5,344 bases of DNA from Acidobacteriota bacterium (GTDB lineage: Bacteria; Acidobacteriota; Terriglobia; Acidiferrales; UBA7541): contig PKWH01000279.1 of NCBI GenBank assembly GCA_003131985.1, positions 1,573-6,916 on the forward strand, written 5' to 3'. Under the pieces are notes generated by a model, which saw nothing but the letters and a program-made list of their open reading frames with translations, did no database searches and was not told where the DNA came from. Shown piece by piece: positions 1 to 5,344 of this stretch (positions within the stretch are counted from its first letter, which is position 1; each line of letters starts with the position of its first letter). The position numbers were made by a program, and so were the translations under genes.

Positions 1-746
1 CCGTTTGCAGACGACTGACACCCGGTGATGCCGGTGGGACCGTCATAGTCGGGAGTCGTGCCTGTTACTATGGTGGCGGTTAACGTGGGCGGCAATGTAA
101 AGCCGCTCATAAGCATCGGAACCAGGTCGAATACCTCAACTTGCGAACTGCCATTCCCGACAAACAAGAAATTTCCATCGCCCGTGACTTCCATGCCATT
201 CGGACCGGAAAGCGGGTTCAGGTTGTTGGAGCGGGAGGCGCAGCATTGCCCTCCCACAAATCCGCCGAAGTTGCCGTTGGGGCCAAAGCCGCCGGGGAGG
301 CGGAAGCCATCGGTCTTGCATCCGAACCGTGTGAAGTTGCCCTGTGCGGATGTGACGGGAGGAATGGTTTCCGCGCTCACCGGGTCCACCCAGCATAGGC
401 TGGTATTGTTCCCGGCCTCGGCTATTGAGTTTTGCCCGCCGATTGCCCATAACGCGATGTCGGAAGTCGTGCTGAACACGGGAACGTCGAGACCGACGCG
501 ATCAGACACGTAATAAAGACGGTTGACGGGATCCACCCAGCTAATGTCAAAAATGTTGAACGGCCCGCCGGGCTCGCCGTTGGGGTTGTGCTCCGGCACA
601 TTCATCACGCCAATTAACCCAATCGTCCCGTTCTTATCCGTGCCGCAGACGGGACAGCCCTTTTGGCCGCTTGAGCAACTGTTCAAGATGAACATCACTC
701 CGAGCAACGCCACGAGGGCTGGAAGGCGAAACGTTTTCGGTTTCAT
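1..746 (-). CDS. Cys-rich secreted lipoprotein with propeller-like repeats (partial, C-terminus off the left edge)
   Basis: The frame is open from ATG at 746 to the window edge: 248 codons with no stop. Residues 1-24 look like a lipoprotein signal: basic start (MKPK), hydrophobic stretch, then the lipobox LNSC with Cys24 as the likely lipidated residue. Asn at -2 is uncommon in lipoboxes. The mature part has a CPVC pair (31-34) and further Cys at 118, 143, 168, 169 and 243, so disulfides are likely outside the cytoplasm. WVDPV occurs twice (70-74 and 119-123), and a segment near 185-208 (GMEVTGDGNFLFVGNG then VEVFDL) resembles blades of YVTN/NHL-type beta-propellers. No heme CxxCH is present. 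A strong AGGAGG site fixes the start. The gene lies 145 bp downstream of the porin on the same strand and could be cotranscribed with it. I do not recognise a specific function; a surface or periplasmic binding propeller is inference. Confidence 0.8.
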   Translation of the reverse strand, partial: MKPKTFRLPALVALLGVMFILNSCSSGQKGCPVCGTDKNGTIGLIGVMNVPEHNPNGEPGGPFNIFDISWVDPVNRLYYVSDRVGLDVPVFSTTSDIALWAIGGQNSIAEAGNNTSLCWVDPVSAETIPPVTSAQGNFTRFGCKTDGFRLPGGFGPNGNFGGFVGGQCCASRSNNLNPLSGPNGMEVTGDGNFLFVGNGSSQVEVFDLVPMLMSGFTLPPTLTATIVTGTTPDYDGPTGITGCQSSAN

Positions 747-891
747 CGAATTTCCTCCTACGATATTGGCCGGGGGCCGAACTACATTTTCAAGAGAAAT
801 CGTCCACTGGGTCCGCAGCGCCCTTGAATTCGCGTGTGCCAGCCCCGGTACCTAACCGGCACCCAGCTCATCCAAAACGCTCAAGACCCGA
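747..891 (-). other. Intergenic spacer between porin and lipoprotein gene
   Basis: This 145-bp spacer has no convincing promoter on the minus strand: a TTGAAA-like hexamer near 795 has no -10 at proper spacing. It holds one small hairpin, CCGGT/ACCGG (845-849 with 855-859, five-base loop), just after the porin stop. With only five pairs and no T-run it is a poor intrinsic terminator. Readthrough from the porin into the lipoprotein gene is therefore plausible. Confidence 0.4.
754..759 (-). promoter_or_regulatory. Ribosome binding site of the lipoprotein gene
   Basis: The minus strand reads AGGAGG, a full anti-16S match, seven bases before the ATG at 746. It decides the start of this partial gene and supports it as real, even though its end is outside the window. 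Confidence 0.85.
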
Positions 892-2541
892 CTAAAACCG
901 AAACTGAATTCCCTCAACAAACACAAAGTAATTGCGGGGCAGAATGCCCTGGACGCTTGGGTTCTTGAGTTGGTTCAAGTTAAAGTCCGACTTCACGAGA
1001 ACCCAGTAATTGAGATACCAGTTGAATCCCGCAGTTAACTGATCGGTGTGGTCACTAAAGCTCGGGACGATTCCCGGCGTAATCGGACAAGACGGGACGG
1101 TAGTGGCGTCACAAGTTGCGCCGGGGGCTTTACCTTCCAGCCAGGAATACCGGATCTTGACTGCCCACGCACCCCAACCCGGGGCACCCGATTCTCCGGG
1201 AGAATTGGGGCCGATTACCGGATGCTTTACGCGCGGAATCGCGTTCTCCGGCTCGCGTTCTCCGGTCAGTAAATACGTGGCCGAAACGTATGCGCCTTGG
1301 CCGGTAACGCCGGGAATGGTGTTGAATGCGACGCCGCCGGGTGCCAACGAGCCAATGTTGGTGCGCTTCTCCAAGAGATGAGCGTATTCTCCGCGAACAC
1401 CTAACGGCCCCTTCAGCCACGAGAAAAAGCCGTTAAATCGCTCGATTCCACCATTGATCCGGAACTGCGGAAAGAAATTGTAGGTGCCGTCGTTCAGCAG
1501 GCCACTGAAGCTCTGTTCGTTCGCAAGACCCTTCGAGCGACTGTGCTCGGCGGAGCCGCCGAAAGATAGCCCCTTCAGCATGGGGTTGTCGGATTTCAAC
1601 CACGGAGAAAAACGGAGTCTGCCCACAACTTCAGGCTCATTGGTAGTTCCGCTCGTCAAGAGTCCCTGCCCGTTGAAAATGCCGGCCCAATATTGCATGC
1701 GGCCTTCAAACAAATCGCCGTGAACGTCAACGCCGGGAGCGCGGAAAGCTCCACCTGCATCCGGGTAGAGCACGGAGATGATAGAGCGATTATAGAATTC
1801 AACCGAAGTGTCATTGGTTCCTACTTCCTGAGAGAAAGGCACCTTGTACTGGCCGCCCATGATCTTGAAAGCGCTCCAGGGCTTGAAATCCAAATAGGCG
1901 TCACGGATTGTTAGGGCGGAGGCTGTCTCGAACAGGAATGCATAGTCGAGCTGCGACCCGTAGTTGCCTTGAACGCCAAAGCGGGCGCGCGTGATGTTGA
2001 ACGTGTCCGAAGGTGCGCCATCACCCTTGTAAAAAACGTATTGCGCATCCAAGTACCCGACGGGCATGACCGTGAAGTTACCGTCGGAACTCTTCAGGAA
2101 AAAGTGCTCGCCGTTCCATCCTGCGGTTGCCGCAGGAACGTCGCTGGCCTTCTTTTGAAGGACGTCGATCTCTTTCTGGAGGGCGTCGATGTCCGCCGGA
2201 GTAGCGGCGGGCGATGACGCGTTGGCATCGGGGGCGTCGGCTACGGGAGTAGCCGCGGGCGAAGAGGCTGCGGGAACGGAAGCAGCGACGGCGTTGGTCT
2301 CCACGAGGTGTGCGGCGCCTCCCTGCGCCACTGCGCTCGCTTCGACGAGACGTTGAATTTGCGCCTTCAACTCCGCGACCTCGCGGCGCAGTTGCTGGAC
2401 CTCCTCCTCAGTTGCAGCCTTGCCTGTTGATTTCGACTGTGTCGCGTCGTCGGATGGGTTCGTGCTCTGGCCAAAGGCTACCGGACCAGCTGCGACACAA
2501 ATCAAAATCACAAGCACACACCACCACTTAGGCGAGCGCAT
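892..2541 (-). CDS. Phosphate-selective porin O/P family outer-membrane porin with coiled-coil N-terminus
   Basis: The 549-residue product has a Sec signal peptide (residues 1-24, hydrophobic core VLVILICVAA, likely cleavage AFG|QS). A heptad-like coiled coil follows at about 45-68 (EEEVQQLRREVAELKAQIQRL), then an Ala/Pro/Ser-rich linker (about 69-115) and a second short coiled coil (117-131). From about 145 onward the sequence is a beta-barrel. It includes the TRARFGVQG strand, the RDAYLDFKP / GGQYKVPFSQE segment and the FYNRSIISVLYPDAGG loop, which resemble OprP/OprO-type porins (Porin_O_P family). It ends in FVEGIQFRF, with the terminal Phe expected for BAM-assembled barrels. The coiled coil probably trimerises or spans toward peptidoglycan (inference). 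Family members pass phosphate, pyrophosphate or other anions, but many environmental homologues have unproven selectivity, so the substrate is open. It has its own promoter and a GGAGGGG ribosome site. Family assignment is firm; substrate is not. Confidence 0.9.
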   Translation of the reverse strand: MRSPKWWCVLVILICVAAGPVAFGQSTNPSDDATQSKSTGKAATEEEVQQLRREVAELKAQIQRLVEASAVAQGGAAHLVETNAVAASVPAASSPAATPVADAPDANASSPAATPADIDALQKEIDVLQKKASDVPAATAGWNGEHFFLKSSDGNFTVMPVGYLDAQYVFYKGDGAPSDTFNITRARFGVQGNYGSQLDYAFLFETASALTIRDAYLDFKPWSAFKIMGGQYKVPFSQEVGTNDTSVEFYNRSIISVLYPDAGGAFRAPGVDVHGDLFEGRMQYWAGIFNGQGLLTSGTTNEPEVVGRLRFSPWLKSDNPMLKGLSFGGSAEHSRSKGLANEQSFSGLLNDGTYNFFPQFRINGGIERFNGFFSWLKGPLGVRGEYAHLLEKRTNIGSLAPGGVAFNTIPGVTGQGAYVSATYLLTGEREPENAIPRVKHPVIGPNSPGESGAPGWGAWAVKIRYSWLEGKAPGATCDATTVPSCPITPGIVPSFSDHTDQLTAGFNWYLNYWVLVKSDFNLNQLKNPSVQGILPRNYFVFVEGIQFRF

Positions 2542-2547
2542 AGTTAT

Positions 2548-2554
2548 CCCCTCC
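2548..2554 (-). promoter_or_regulatory. Ribosome binding site of the porin gene
   Basis: The minus strand reads GGAGGGG six bases before the ATG at 2541. This supports the ATG that places the signal peptide at the very N-terminus. Confidence 0.8.
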
Positions 2555-2665
2555 GCGGAGATTTTTCAAAAGCACATAACAGGCTCAAGCAAGCGACACA
2601 CTACAACATCCACTTTTTACGCAGGATCGCCCCCGCTCACCTGCATCGCTTACATGAAATTGTCT

Positions 2666-2711
2666 TGGTTCGCGACGAATTCGGTTAACTGGTCCACTAA
2701 TCGAACCAGTT
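2666..2711 (-). repeat. Overlapping inverted repeats in the porin mRNA leader
   Basis: Two perfect 7-bp stems share sequence. TGGTTCG (2666-2672) pairs with CGAACCA (2702-2708), and AACTGGT (2687-2693) pairs with ACCAGTT (2705-2711). Since 2705-2708 is used by both, only one stem can form at a time. Both lie within the first 60 or so bases after the predicted transcription start. Regulatory meaning is unproven. Confidence 0.4.
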
Positions 2712-2731
2712 TTCCACAAAAAGCAGGCACG

Positions 2732-2760
2732 CTAATAGCATGGCACCTGGGGCGTGTCAA
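2732..2760 (-). promoter_or_regulatory. Sigma70-type promoter of the porin gene
   Basis: On the minus strand a perfect TTGACA -35 box (2760-2755) is followed by exactly 17 bases and TATTAG (2737-2732, four of six matches to TATAAT). Transcription would start near 2725, giving a leader of about 180 nt before the porin ATG. The only gene downstream on this strand is the porin, and the box lies outside any gene. Confidence 0.65.
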
Positions 2761-2773
2761 GCATATTGTGAAA

Positions 2774-2790
2774 TTTCCGAGATCGGGAAA
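2774..2790. promoter_or_regulatory. Dyad upstream of the porin -35 box, possible activator site
   Basis: TTTCC (2774-2778) and GGAAA (2786-2790) form an interrupted palindrome centred on 2782, about 57 bases upstream of the predicted start. That is a usual place for an activator to bind. It overlaps a second small palindrome, GAAATTTC (2770-2777). It does not match the enterobacterial Pho box. Short dyads like this can arise by chance. Confidence 0.25.
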
Positions 2791-2868
2791 GATATTCCAA
2801 CCTTAAACTAGCTCATGAAGTGTCTGCTGCTATGGAGAATCACAGGCGCGGAATGGATCTGCAATTAT

Positions 2869-3723
2869 TTAAGTTAAGCGAAGCGTCAGGGACGGCAGAG
2901 AAATTCCTTCGACCTCGGCGGTCCACAGATCGCCCTTGCCGGTCGTATGTCCAGCGGTGAGTGTGCCGGAGCTGACAACTTCACCCGCGCTCAAGGGATG
3001 CGACGGAAAGCGCCGGGCGATCGCACCACCGAGTTCCCCGAGGCACAGAGCGGGGCTCTTCAGAGAATTTCTGCCGGATCCTTCTTCCACAATTTCTCCG
3101 CTCTTCGCCATTCTCAATTTGAAACGCGACAGCTCGTCGACCAGCGTCGGGATGAGATCAGGCTGCACCTTTATTCTTTCGCCGATCACGAGTGCTGCGT
3201 GAAGTCCAAAAGATGCCACGAAATCACTAGGCTGAAATTTCCAATCAGGAAAAGGACAATCAATGATTTCGAAACCCAGCGCCAACCAATCCACGGATGC
3301 GAGCGCAGAAGCGGCGTCAGCGCAATCTCCTGTGACCGGTTTTTTCAAACCAAAAACAATTTCGGGTTCAATCTTCAACGAACGAGGATGCGCGACTGTC
3401 AGCGTGGCGGAGTTGCCACCAGCGTAGTGCACTGTGTCGTCGTACATGTGGGCCCAAACCAGGGTTTCAAGTTTGAGGATCCGCCACATGGCCTTATTCG
3501 CGTATCCAACTTTGCGGCCGACGGGTTTGTGTCCAGAAGCTTCGCGGAACTGCTTGAGCGTTGCTTCAACATCATAAGCCATGTTGAGGTCGAAACCGGG
3601 GCGCGCGGAGGGCGGGATTTTAATCATTCCGCCAGTCTCATAGGCGGACAGGAGTTCGCGCGCAAGGGCTCCGGCGTCGTCGTGCGACATGGAACCCTGT
3701 GGCGACATAGATTCTTGCGACAT
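2869..3723 (-). CDS. 2-keto-4-pentenoate hydratase / fumarylacetoacetate hydrolase family enzyme
   Basis: The 284-residue soluble protein has no signal peptide. Its length is slightly above the usual 260 or so of MhpD-type hydratases because of a Ser-rich N-terminal tail. Family signatures appear in order: GRKVG near 69-73, KIEPEIVFGL near 116-125 (the acidic pair expected to bind the divalent metal), LGFEIIDCPFPDWKF near 149-163, DFVASFGLHAALVIG, GRNSLKSPALCLGELG and the C-terminal SSGTLTAGHTTGKGD. These enzymes hydrate 2-oxo-4-enoates or decarboxylate oxalocrotonate in meta-cleavage of aromatics, in the cytoplasm. The exact substrate cannot be read from sequence. No other meta-cleavage gene is beside it. 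Three in-frame ATGs (3723, 3708, 3690) compete. None has a strong ribosome site; 3690 has AGGG four bases ahead, while 3723 has only a distant GAAGG. Confidence 0.85.
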   Translation of the reverse strand: MSQESMSPQGSMSHDDAGALARELLSAYETGGMIKIPPSARPGFDLNMAYDVEATLKQFREASGHKPVGRKVGYANKAMWRILKLETLVWAHMYDDTVHYAGGNSATLTVAHPRSLKIEPEIVFGLKKPVTGDCADAASALASVDWLALGFEIIDCPFPDWKFQPSDFVASFGLHAALVIGERIKVQPDLIPTLVDELSRFKLRMAKSGEIVEEGSGRNSLKSPALCLGELGGAIARRFPSHPLSAGEVVSSGTLTAGHTTGKGDLWTAEVEGISLPSLTLRLT

Positions 3724-3765
3724 AAGTTGGTTCGGCCTTCGCTGTTCTCTCCGGTCTATCCTTGG

Positions 3766-3784
3766 CGCGCGAATTCATCGCGCG
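3766..3784 (-). repeat. GC-rich hairpin in the hydratase leader
   Basis: CGCGCGA (3766-3772) and TCGCGCG (3778-3784) form a perfect 7-bp stem with a five-base loop, about 42 bases before the first hydratase ATG. No T-run follows it on the minus strand, so it is not an intrinsic terminator. It could be an mRNA leader structure or a protein-binding dyad. Confidence 0.35.
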
Positions 3785-3815
3785 ATTCGTAGACACGAGG
3801 AGTTGGACGGCCAGC

Positions 3816-3843
3816 ATCTTAGCACCTGACATTGTCGGGTCAC
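3816..3843 (-). promoter_or_regulatory. Candidate promoter of the hydratase gene
   Basis: On the minus strand GTGACC (3843-3838, four of six to TTGACA) is followed by 16 bases and TAAGAT (3821-3816, four of six to TATAAT). It would start transcription near 3809 and give a leader of about 85 nt. A 17-bp dyad lies mostly in its spacer. Both hexamers are imperfect. Confidence 0.3.
3824..3840. repeat. 17-bp near-perfect palindrome in the divergent region, possible operator
   Basis: ACCTGACA-T-TGTCGGGT is self-complementary at seven of eight positions per arm; the exception is T3827 against G3837. It sits mainly between the -35 and -10 of the candidate hydratase promoter, where a repressor would block polymerase. 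The regulator is not in this window. Confidence 0.35.
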
Positions 3844-4004
3844 GGGACTTCCTTCAATAGCGGCCCCGCGGCTGGAGTACTTGCAGAGAAATATTTTCTT
3901 CTCTCATTTACCGCGCGTCGAGGAACGATGGTAACTTACCGTCGTCAATTGGCTCCAAATCCCCGGTGGCCAAGAGTCGGGTCGCAGATAGCGCGGCCAC
4001 GATC

Positions 4005-4010
4005 AGGAGG
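4005..4010 (+). promoter_or_regulatory. Ribosome binding site deciding the PstS-like start
   Basis: A full AGGAGG lies three bases before the ATG at 4014 and six before a TTG at 4017. It rules against the upstream in-frame GTG at 3966, which has no ribosome site. The spacing to ATG is short, so initiation at the adjacent TTG is possible; it would change the protein by one residue. Confidence 0.7.
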
Positions 4011-4013
4011 AAC

Positions 4014-5096
4014 ATGTTGAGAGTACGCGCAATATTTTCCAAGTCGAGTATTGCACAGCGATGTTTCAGCCTCCGCTCGTTCTCGTATGTCTGGCTGTTG
4101 CCGTTTCTAATTGTCCTCGCGCTATACAACTTTTCCGCCTGGGCCCAGAACGCAGTGGTCCTAGTGGGTTCCGGCTCGAGCGTACCCGCGCCTCTCTACA
4201 ATCGGTGGACACAGGAATATGGCAAGCGCAACGCCAAAATTCAGATGCGTTACGTTCCGATCGGCACCAGCGAGGGGATCAAAGAGATCTCCCATGGCGC
4301 GAGTGATTTTGGCGCCGGGGAGTCCCAGCTTACCGAGAAGGAGCGGAAAGATGGGAGCTTGATCGAACTGCCGGTCGTCCTGATCGGAATCGTTCCCATC
4401 TACAATCTTCCCGATGTCCACCAGGAACTTCGGCTTTCAGGGGAAGTGCTGGCCGGAATTTTTCTCGGCGACGTGAAGATGTGGAATGCACCGCAGATCG
4501 CCAAGCTCAACCCGGATATTATTTTGCCGAATCTTCCGATCCAGGTGATCAACCGGCCGGCAGGAAAGGGATCCAACTACGTCTTCACTGAGTTCCTATC
4601 CAAGGTGAGCTCCAAATTTCGCGCCCAGGTTGGAGTTACTCCATCGCCTAAGTGGCCGGTTGGCGAGCCGGCGGAACGCAGTTCTGATATGGCAGACAAG
4701 GTGAAAAACAATCCTGGCGCCATCGGCTACGTCGAGTTTCAATATGCCGTGAAGGGCGGTATTCCTCGGGCTGCGGTAGAAAACGCCTCCGGTAAGTTTG
4801 TGAAAGCTTCGACTGAGAGCCTTGCTGCAGCGTGCCAAGCGGCGGAAGCGCCACGATGGAATAATTTCTCCGCCTCTCTGACCAACTTAGCGGGGGCCGA
4901 TTCTTTTCCGATAACCAGTTTTAGCTGGATTTACCTGCGAACTCCACCGACTGATTCGGCGCGAGCAGCCGCATTGGGCGATCTCCTGGATTGGATATAC
5001 ACGGATGGCCAGCAATCAGCGGTCCAGGAGGGCTACTCCGCACTGCCTCCGGAGCTGCTCGCAGCCGTGAGGAAGAAAGTCAAGAGCGTGCAATAG
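4014..5096 (+). CDS. PstS-like phosphate ABC transporter substrate-binding protein with a divergent ligand site
   Basis: The 360-residue protein has an export signal with an unusually long basic n-region (1-25), core WLLPFLIVLALYNF and likely cleavage AWA|QN after Ala44. The mature part follows the PstS fold: GSGSSVPAPLYNRW (52-65), YVPIGTSEGIKEI (80-92), DFGAGESQLTEKE (98-110), LPVVLIGIVPIYNLP (119-133), LSGEVLAGIFLGDVKMWNAP (141-160), then NRPAGKGSNYVFT (180-192), NNPGAIGYVEFQYA, and DSFPITSFSWIYL near the end. PstS delivers phosphate in the periplasm to the PstCAB transporter. Against E. coli PstS, contact residues change: Thr10 to Ser56, Phe11 to Val57, Ser38 to Thr85, Asp56 to Glu103, Asp137 to Ala183, Ser139 to Lys185 and Thr141 to Ser187; only Arg135 (Arg181) and Gly140 (Gly186) remain. 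The fold is secure; phosphate as ligand is not. The next gene is a TSUP permease where pstC might be expected. I therefore give no gene symbol. Confidence 0.85.
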   Translation: MLRVRAIFSKSSIAQRCFSLRSFSYVWLLPFLIVLALYNFSAWAQNAVVLVGSGSSVPAPLYNRWTQEYGKRNAKIQMRYVPIGTSEGIKEISHGASDFGAGESQLTEKERKDGSLIELPVVLIGIVPIYNLPDVHQELRLSGEVLAGIFLGDVKMWNAPQIAKLNPDIILPNLPIQVINRPAGKGSNYVFTEFLSKVSSKFRAQVGVTPSPKWPVGEPAERSSDMADKVKNNPGAIGYVEFQYAVKGGIPRAAVENASGKFVKASTESLAAACQAAEAPRWNNFSASLTNLAGADSFPITSFSWIYLRTPPTDSARAAALGDLLDWIYTDGQQSAVQEGYSALPPELLAAVRKKVKSVQ

Positions 5097-5114
5097 CCGC
5101 GTGATCTGATATTT

Positions 5115-5344
5115 ATGGAATTACAGTTCACCCACGCTCTCTTTCTGTTTTTTGCCGCGGGGATCGCGGGAACTTTGAACGCGTTGGCGGGAGGCGGCAG
5201 CTTCATCTCATTTCCCGCATTGTTGTTCATGGGTGTGCCGCCCGTACAGGCAAACGCCACTAATACAGTTGCGCTTTGGCCTGGGTTGGCTGCGAGCACT
5301 CTCGCATACTTAAAACGGCTGGACGCGCCGCCGCGCTTGTTGAT
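5115..5344 (+). CDS. TauE/SafE (TSUP) family membrane permease (partial, C-terminus off the right edge)
   Basis: The frame is open from ATG at 5115 to the window edge (76 codons). The first segment is a membrane helix carrying the TSUP signature: AGIAGTLNALAGGGSFISFPALLFMGVPPVQANATN at about 15-50, with the GGG turn at 26-28 and the PP-x-x-A-x-ATN motif at 42-50. A second hydrophobic segment (VALWPGLAASTLAYL) follows. TSUP proteins usually have about 250 residues and 7-9 helices and move sulfite, sulfoacetate or other small organosulfur or carboxylate anions; the substrate varies by subfamily. The start lies 18 bp after the PstS-like stop, in the same frame, with no clear ribosome site, so cotranscription and translational coupling with the PstS-like gene are likely. 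Confidence 0.85.
   Translation, partial: MELQFTHALFLFFAAGIAGTLNALAGGGSFISFPALLFMGVPPVQANATNTVALWPGLAASTLAYLKRLDAPPRLL

Larger units (their letters stand above)
2542..2868. other. Gene-free region with the porin promoter and leader
   Basis: This 327-bp stretch lies between the hydratase stop and the porin start. It contains the porin promoter (2732-2760), a dyad upstream of it (2774-2790) and overlapping inverted repeats in the leader (2666-2711). I see no convincing intrinsic terminator for the hydratase and no small gene with a ribosome site. The short plus-strand open frame that crosses it has no recognisable content. Confidence 0.6.
3724..4013. other. Divergent intergenic region between hydratase and PstS-like gene
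   Basis: This 290-bp region must hold the start signals for both directions. Going right it has the hydratase leader hairpin, the candidate hydratase promoter with its 17-bp dyad, and an AT-rich hairpin (AGAAA/TTTCT, 3887-3899, inside a wider AGAGAA/TTCTCT pair at 3885-3904). I find no confident plus-strand promoter for the PstS-like gene: TTGCAG at 3881 has no acceptable -10. Short open frames here show no recognisable protein. Confidence 0.5.

Noticed and set aside
845..859. Intrinsic terminator after the porin
   Set aside because: The hairpin has five pairs only and no T-run follows it.
2741..2755. TGGCAC resembling a sigma54 -24 element
   Set aside because: The -12 part is GCGT where TTGC is expected, it points away from the porin, and the same bases form the spacer of a good sigma70 promoter on the minus strand.
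2755..2800. Pho box upstream of the porin
   Set aside because: The porin family suggested one, but no direct CTGTCAT-type repeats are present on either strand.
2947..3792. A 281-codon plus-strand open frame opposite the hydratase
   Set aside because: It is antisense to a gene with clear family motifs, has a composition unlike a real protein, and has no ribosome site. It is a shadow of the minus-strand gene.
3638..3832. A 64-codon minus-strand open frame overlapping the hydratase start
   Set aside because: It overlaps the hydratase N-terminus in another frame, is rich in Arg and has no recognisable motif.
3966..4013. Upstream GTG start for the PstS-like protein
   Set aside because: There is no ribosome site before 3966, while AGGAGG lies just before the ATG at 4014, and the extra residues would lengthen an already long signal n-region.

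Overview
The window carries five protein-coding genes and no RNA genes, insertion sequences or CRISPR arrays that I can see. It looks like chromosomal DNA of a diderm bacterium with moderate GC content. The evidence is an outer-membrane porin ending in Phe, a lipoprotein signal, Sec signal peptides and clear AGGAGG-type ribosome sites. The mix of a Porin_O_P barrel with a coiled-coil N-terminus, a secreted propeller-like lipoprotein, a PstS-like protein and a TSUP permease would fit Acidobacteriota, but that is a tentative guess from gene style and not a database result.

Layout. The left two thirds are read on the minus strand. A FAH/MhpD-type 2-oxo acid hydratase (3723 to 2869) comes first. 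It is followed by a 327-bp gap holding a good sigma70-type promoter, then the porin (2541 to 892), then a Cys-rich beta-propeller-like lipoprotein (746 to beyond the left edge). The right third is read on the plus strand. It holds a PstS-like periplasmic phosphate-binding protein (4014-5096) and, 18 bp later, the start of a TauE/SafE (TSUP) permease that runs off the right edge. The 290-bp region 3724-4013 separates the two divergent groups and contains several dyads.

How they may work together. The porin (phosphate-selective porin O/P family) and the PstS-like protein both suggest anion or oxyanion handling across the cell envelope. The PstS-like gene is followed by a TSUP permease where pstC would be expected in a pst operon, and its phosphate-contact residues differ from E. 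coli PstS at most positions. A binding protein with a changed or relaxed ligand, perhaps working alongside the TSUP permease, is the most interesting possibility here. It is inference. The hydratase is a catabolic enzyme with no evident link to the others beyond position.
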